From NCBI GenBank assembly GCA_029820875.1, contig JALGUK010000069.1, positions 1 to 7,787 of the forward strand: a stretch of 7,787 nucleotides of DNA, read 5' to 3'. Under the pieces are notes generated by a model, which was given only the letters and a program-made list of their open reading frames with translations, made no database searches and was not told the origin of the DNA. A program made the position numbers and the translations under genes. Below, piece by piece: positions 7,323 to 7,787 of this stretch (within the stretch, counting starts at the first letter, position 1; each line of letters begins with the position of its first letter). Source of the DNA: Candidatus Zipacnadia bacterium. Its GTDB lineage: Bacteria > Armatimonadota > UBA5377 > JALGUK01.

Positions 7323-7787
7323 ATGTCACGCGCTTATTTAGGACTCGGAACAAACATCGGCGACCGTGGAGCGAACTTGGAACGCGCTATTCAACTGTTG
7401 ATGGCTGATTCGAACTTGACGGTGAAGGCGCGTTCCTCAATTTACGAAACCATGCCTGTCGGGGTTGAAAACCAGCCGAAGTTCCTGAATATGGTCATAA
7501 GCGTCGAGACCGGGCTTTCGCCGCAGGAGCTATTGGAGCTTGCCAAATCGGTTGAACAGACAATGGGGCGCAGGCCTGGCGGGCGGTGGGGCCCGCGAGT
7601 CATTGATGTGGACCTGTTGCTGTATGACAATATGCAGGTGAGGGAGGCGGGACTGATATTGCCGCACCCACGGATGTGGCAACGGGCTTTCGTCCTGGTG
7701 CCTCTGGCTGAAATCGCTCCCGATCTGGTTGGCCCGAAAGGGCTAACAGTCGGCACGCTTGCCCAGCAGGCCGATGGAGATGTCTGG
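7323..7787 (+). CDS. folK: 6-hydroxymethyl-7,8-dihydropterin pyrophosphokinase (3' end outside window)
   Basis: Transfers pyrophosphate from ATP to 6-hydroxymethyl-7,8-dihydropterin, preparing it for condensation with p-aminobenzoate in folate synthesis. The 155 visible residues are nearly the whole of a protein usually 155-170 long. Motifs are the N-terminal YLGLGTNIGDR (5-15), ETMPVGVENQPKFLNMV with the conserved FLN, and RWGPRVIDVDLLLY (88-101), whose two Asp residues (D95 and D97) bind magnesium. The block LPHPRMWQRAFVLVPLAEIAPDL follows. No stop is reached before the edge. The start is ATG 7323, with purine runs GGGG (7310-7313) and AAAGG (7315-7319) upstream. The neighbourhood with ftsH and tilS is similar to that of Bacillus, where folK lies in the folate genes downstream of ftsH. 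Confidence 0.95.
   Translation, partial: MSRAYLGLGTNIGDRGANLERAIQLLMADSNLTVKARSSIYETMPVGVENQPKFLNMVISVETGLSPQELLELAKSVEQTMGRRPGGRWGPRVIDVDLLLYDNMQVREAGLILPHPRMWQRAFVLVPLAEIAPDLVGPKGLTVGTLAQQADGDVW

Overview
The window is a gene-dense piece of a bacterial chromosome, rich in G+C, with all recognisable genes on the + strand. Seven protein-coding genes lie almost end to end. From 5' to 3' they are: the 3' end of threonine synthase (thrC), SAICAR synthetase (purC), a phosphoglycerate-mutase-like enzyme of the type proposed to be homoserine kinase, tRNA(Ile)-lysidine synthetase (tilS), the membrane protease FtsH, a cytoplasmic TPR-repeat protein of unknown role, and folK, cut by the right edge. 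Every gap is under about 35 bases and several genes overlap. No terminator hairpin, RNA gene, mobile element, CRISPR array or long repeat was seen. This looks like one long transcription unit, or a few nested ones.

The genes fall into two blocks. Left block (2-2562): threonine and purine synthesis. thrC overlaps purC by ATGA, and the mutase-like gene follows. In bacteria that lack the classical GHMP-type ThrB, members of this mutase subfamily next to thrC have been proposed as the homoserine kinase. If so, the last two steps of threonine synthesis (homoserine to phosphohomoserine to threonine) flank purC. Right block (2597-7787): tilS, ftsH and folK. This is a thinned version of the tilS-hpt-ftsH-...-folK neighbourhood known from Bacillus and relatives, with a TPR gene where other genes would sit.

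The organism cannot be named from this window. The Firmicutes-like tilS/ftsH/folK neighbourhood, the high G+C and the mutase-like homoserine kinase candidate suggest an environmental lineage, perhaps near Armatimonadota or other Terrabacteria. That is a low-confidence inference.

Most of the window is ordinary housekeeping. The least expected observation is an A-AAA-AAG heptamer, in the correct register for -1 slippage, near the 3' end of ftsH (5828-5834). It lies just after the last stop in the -1 frame. From there the -1 frame stays open through the ftsH stop and into the TPR gene, so a slip would make an FtsH-TPR fusion. This may be chance, because the encoded linker looks like an out-of-frame translation. 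It is specific and easy to test.
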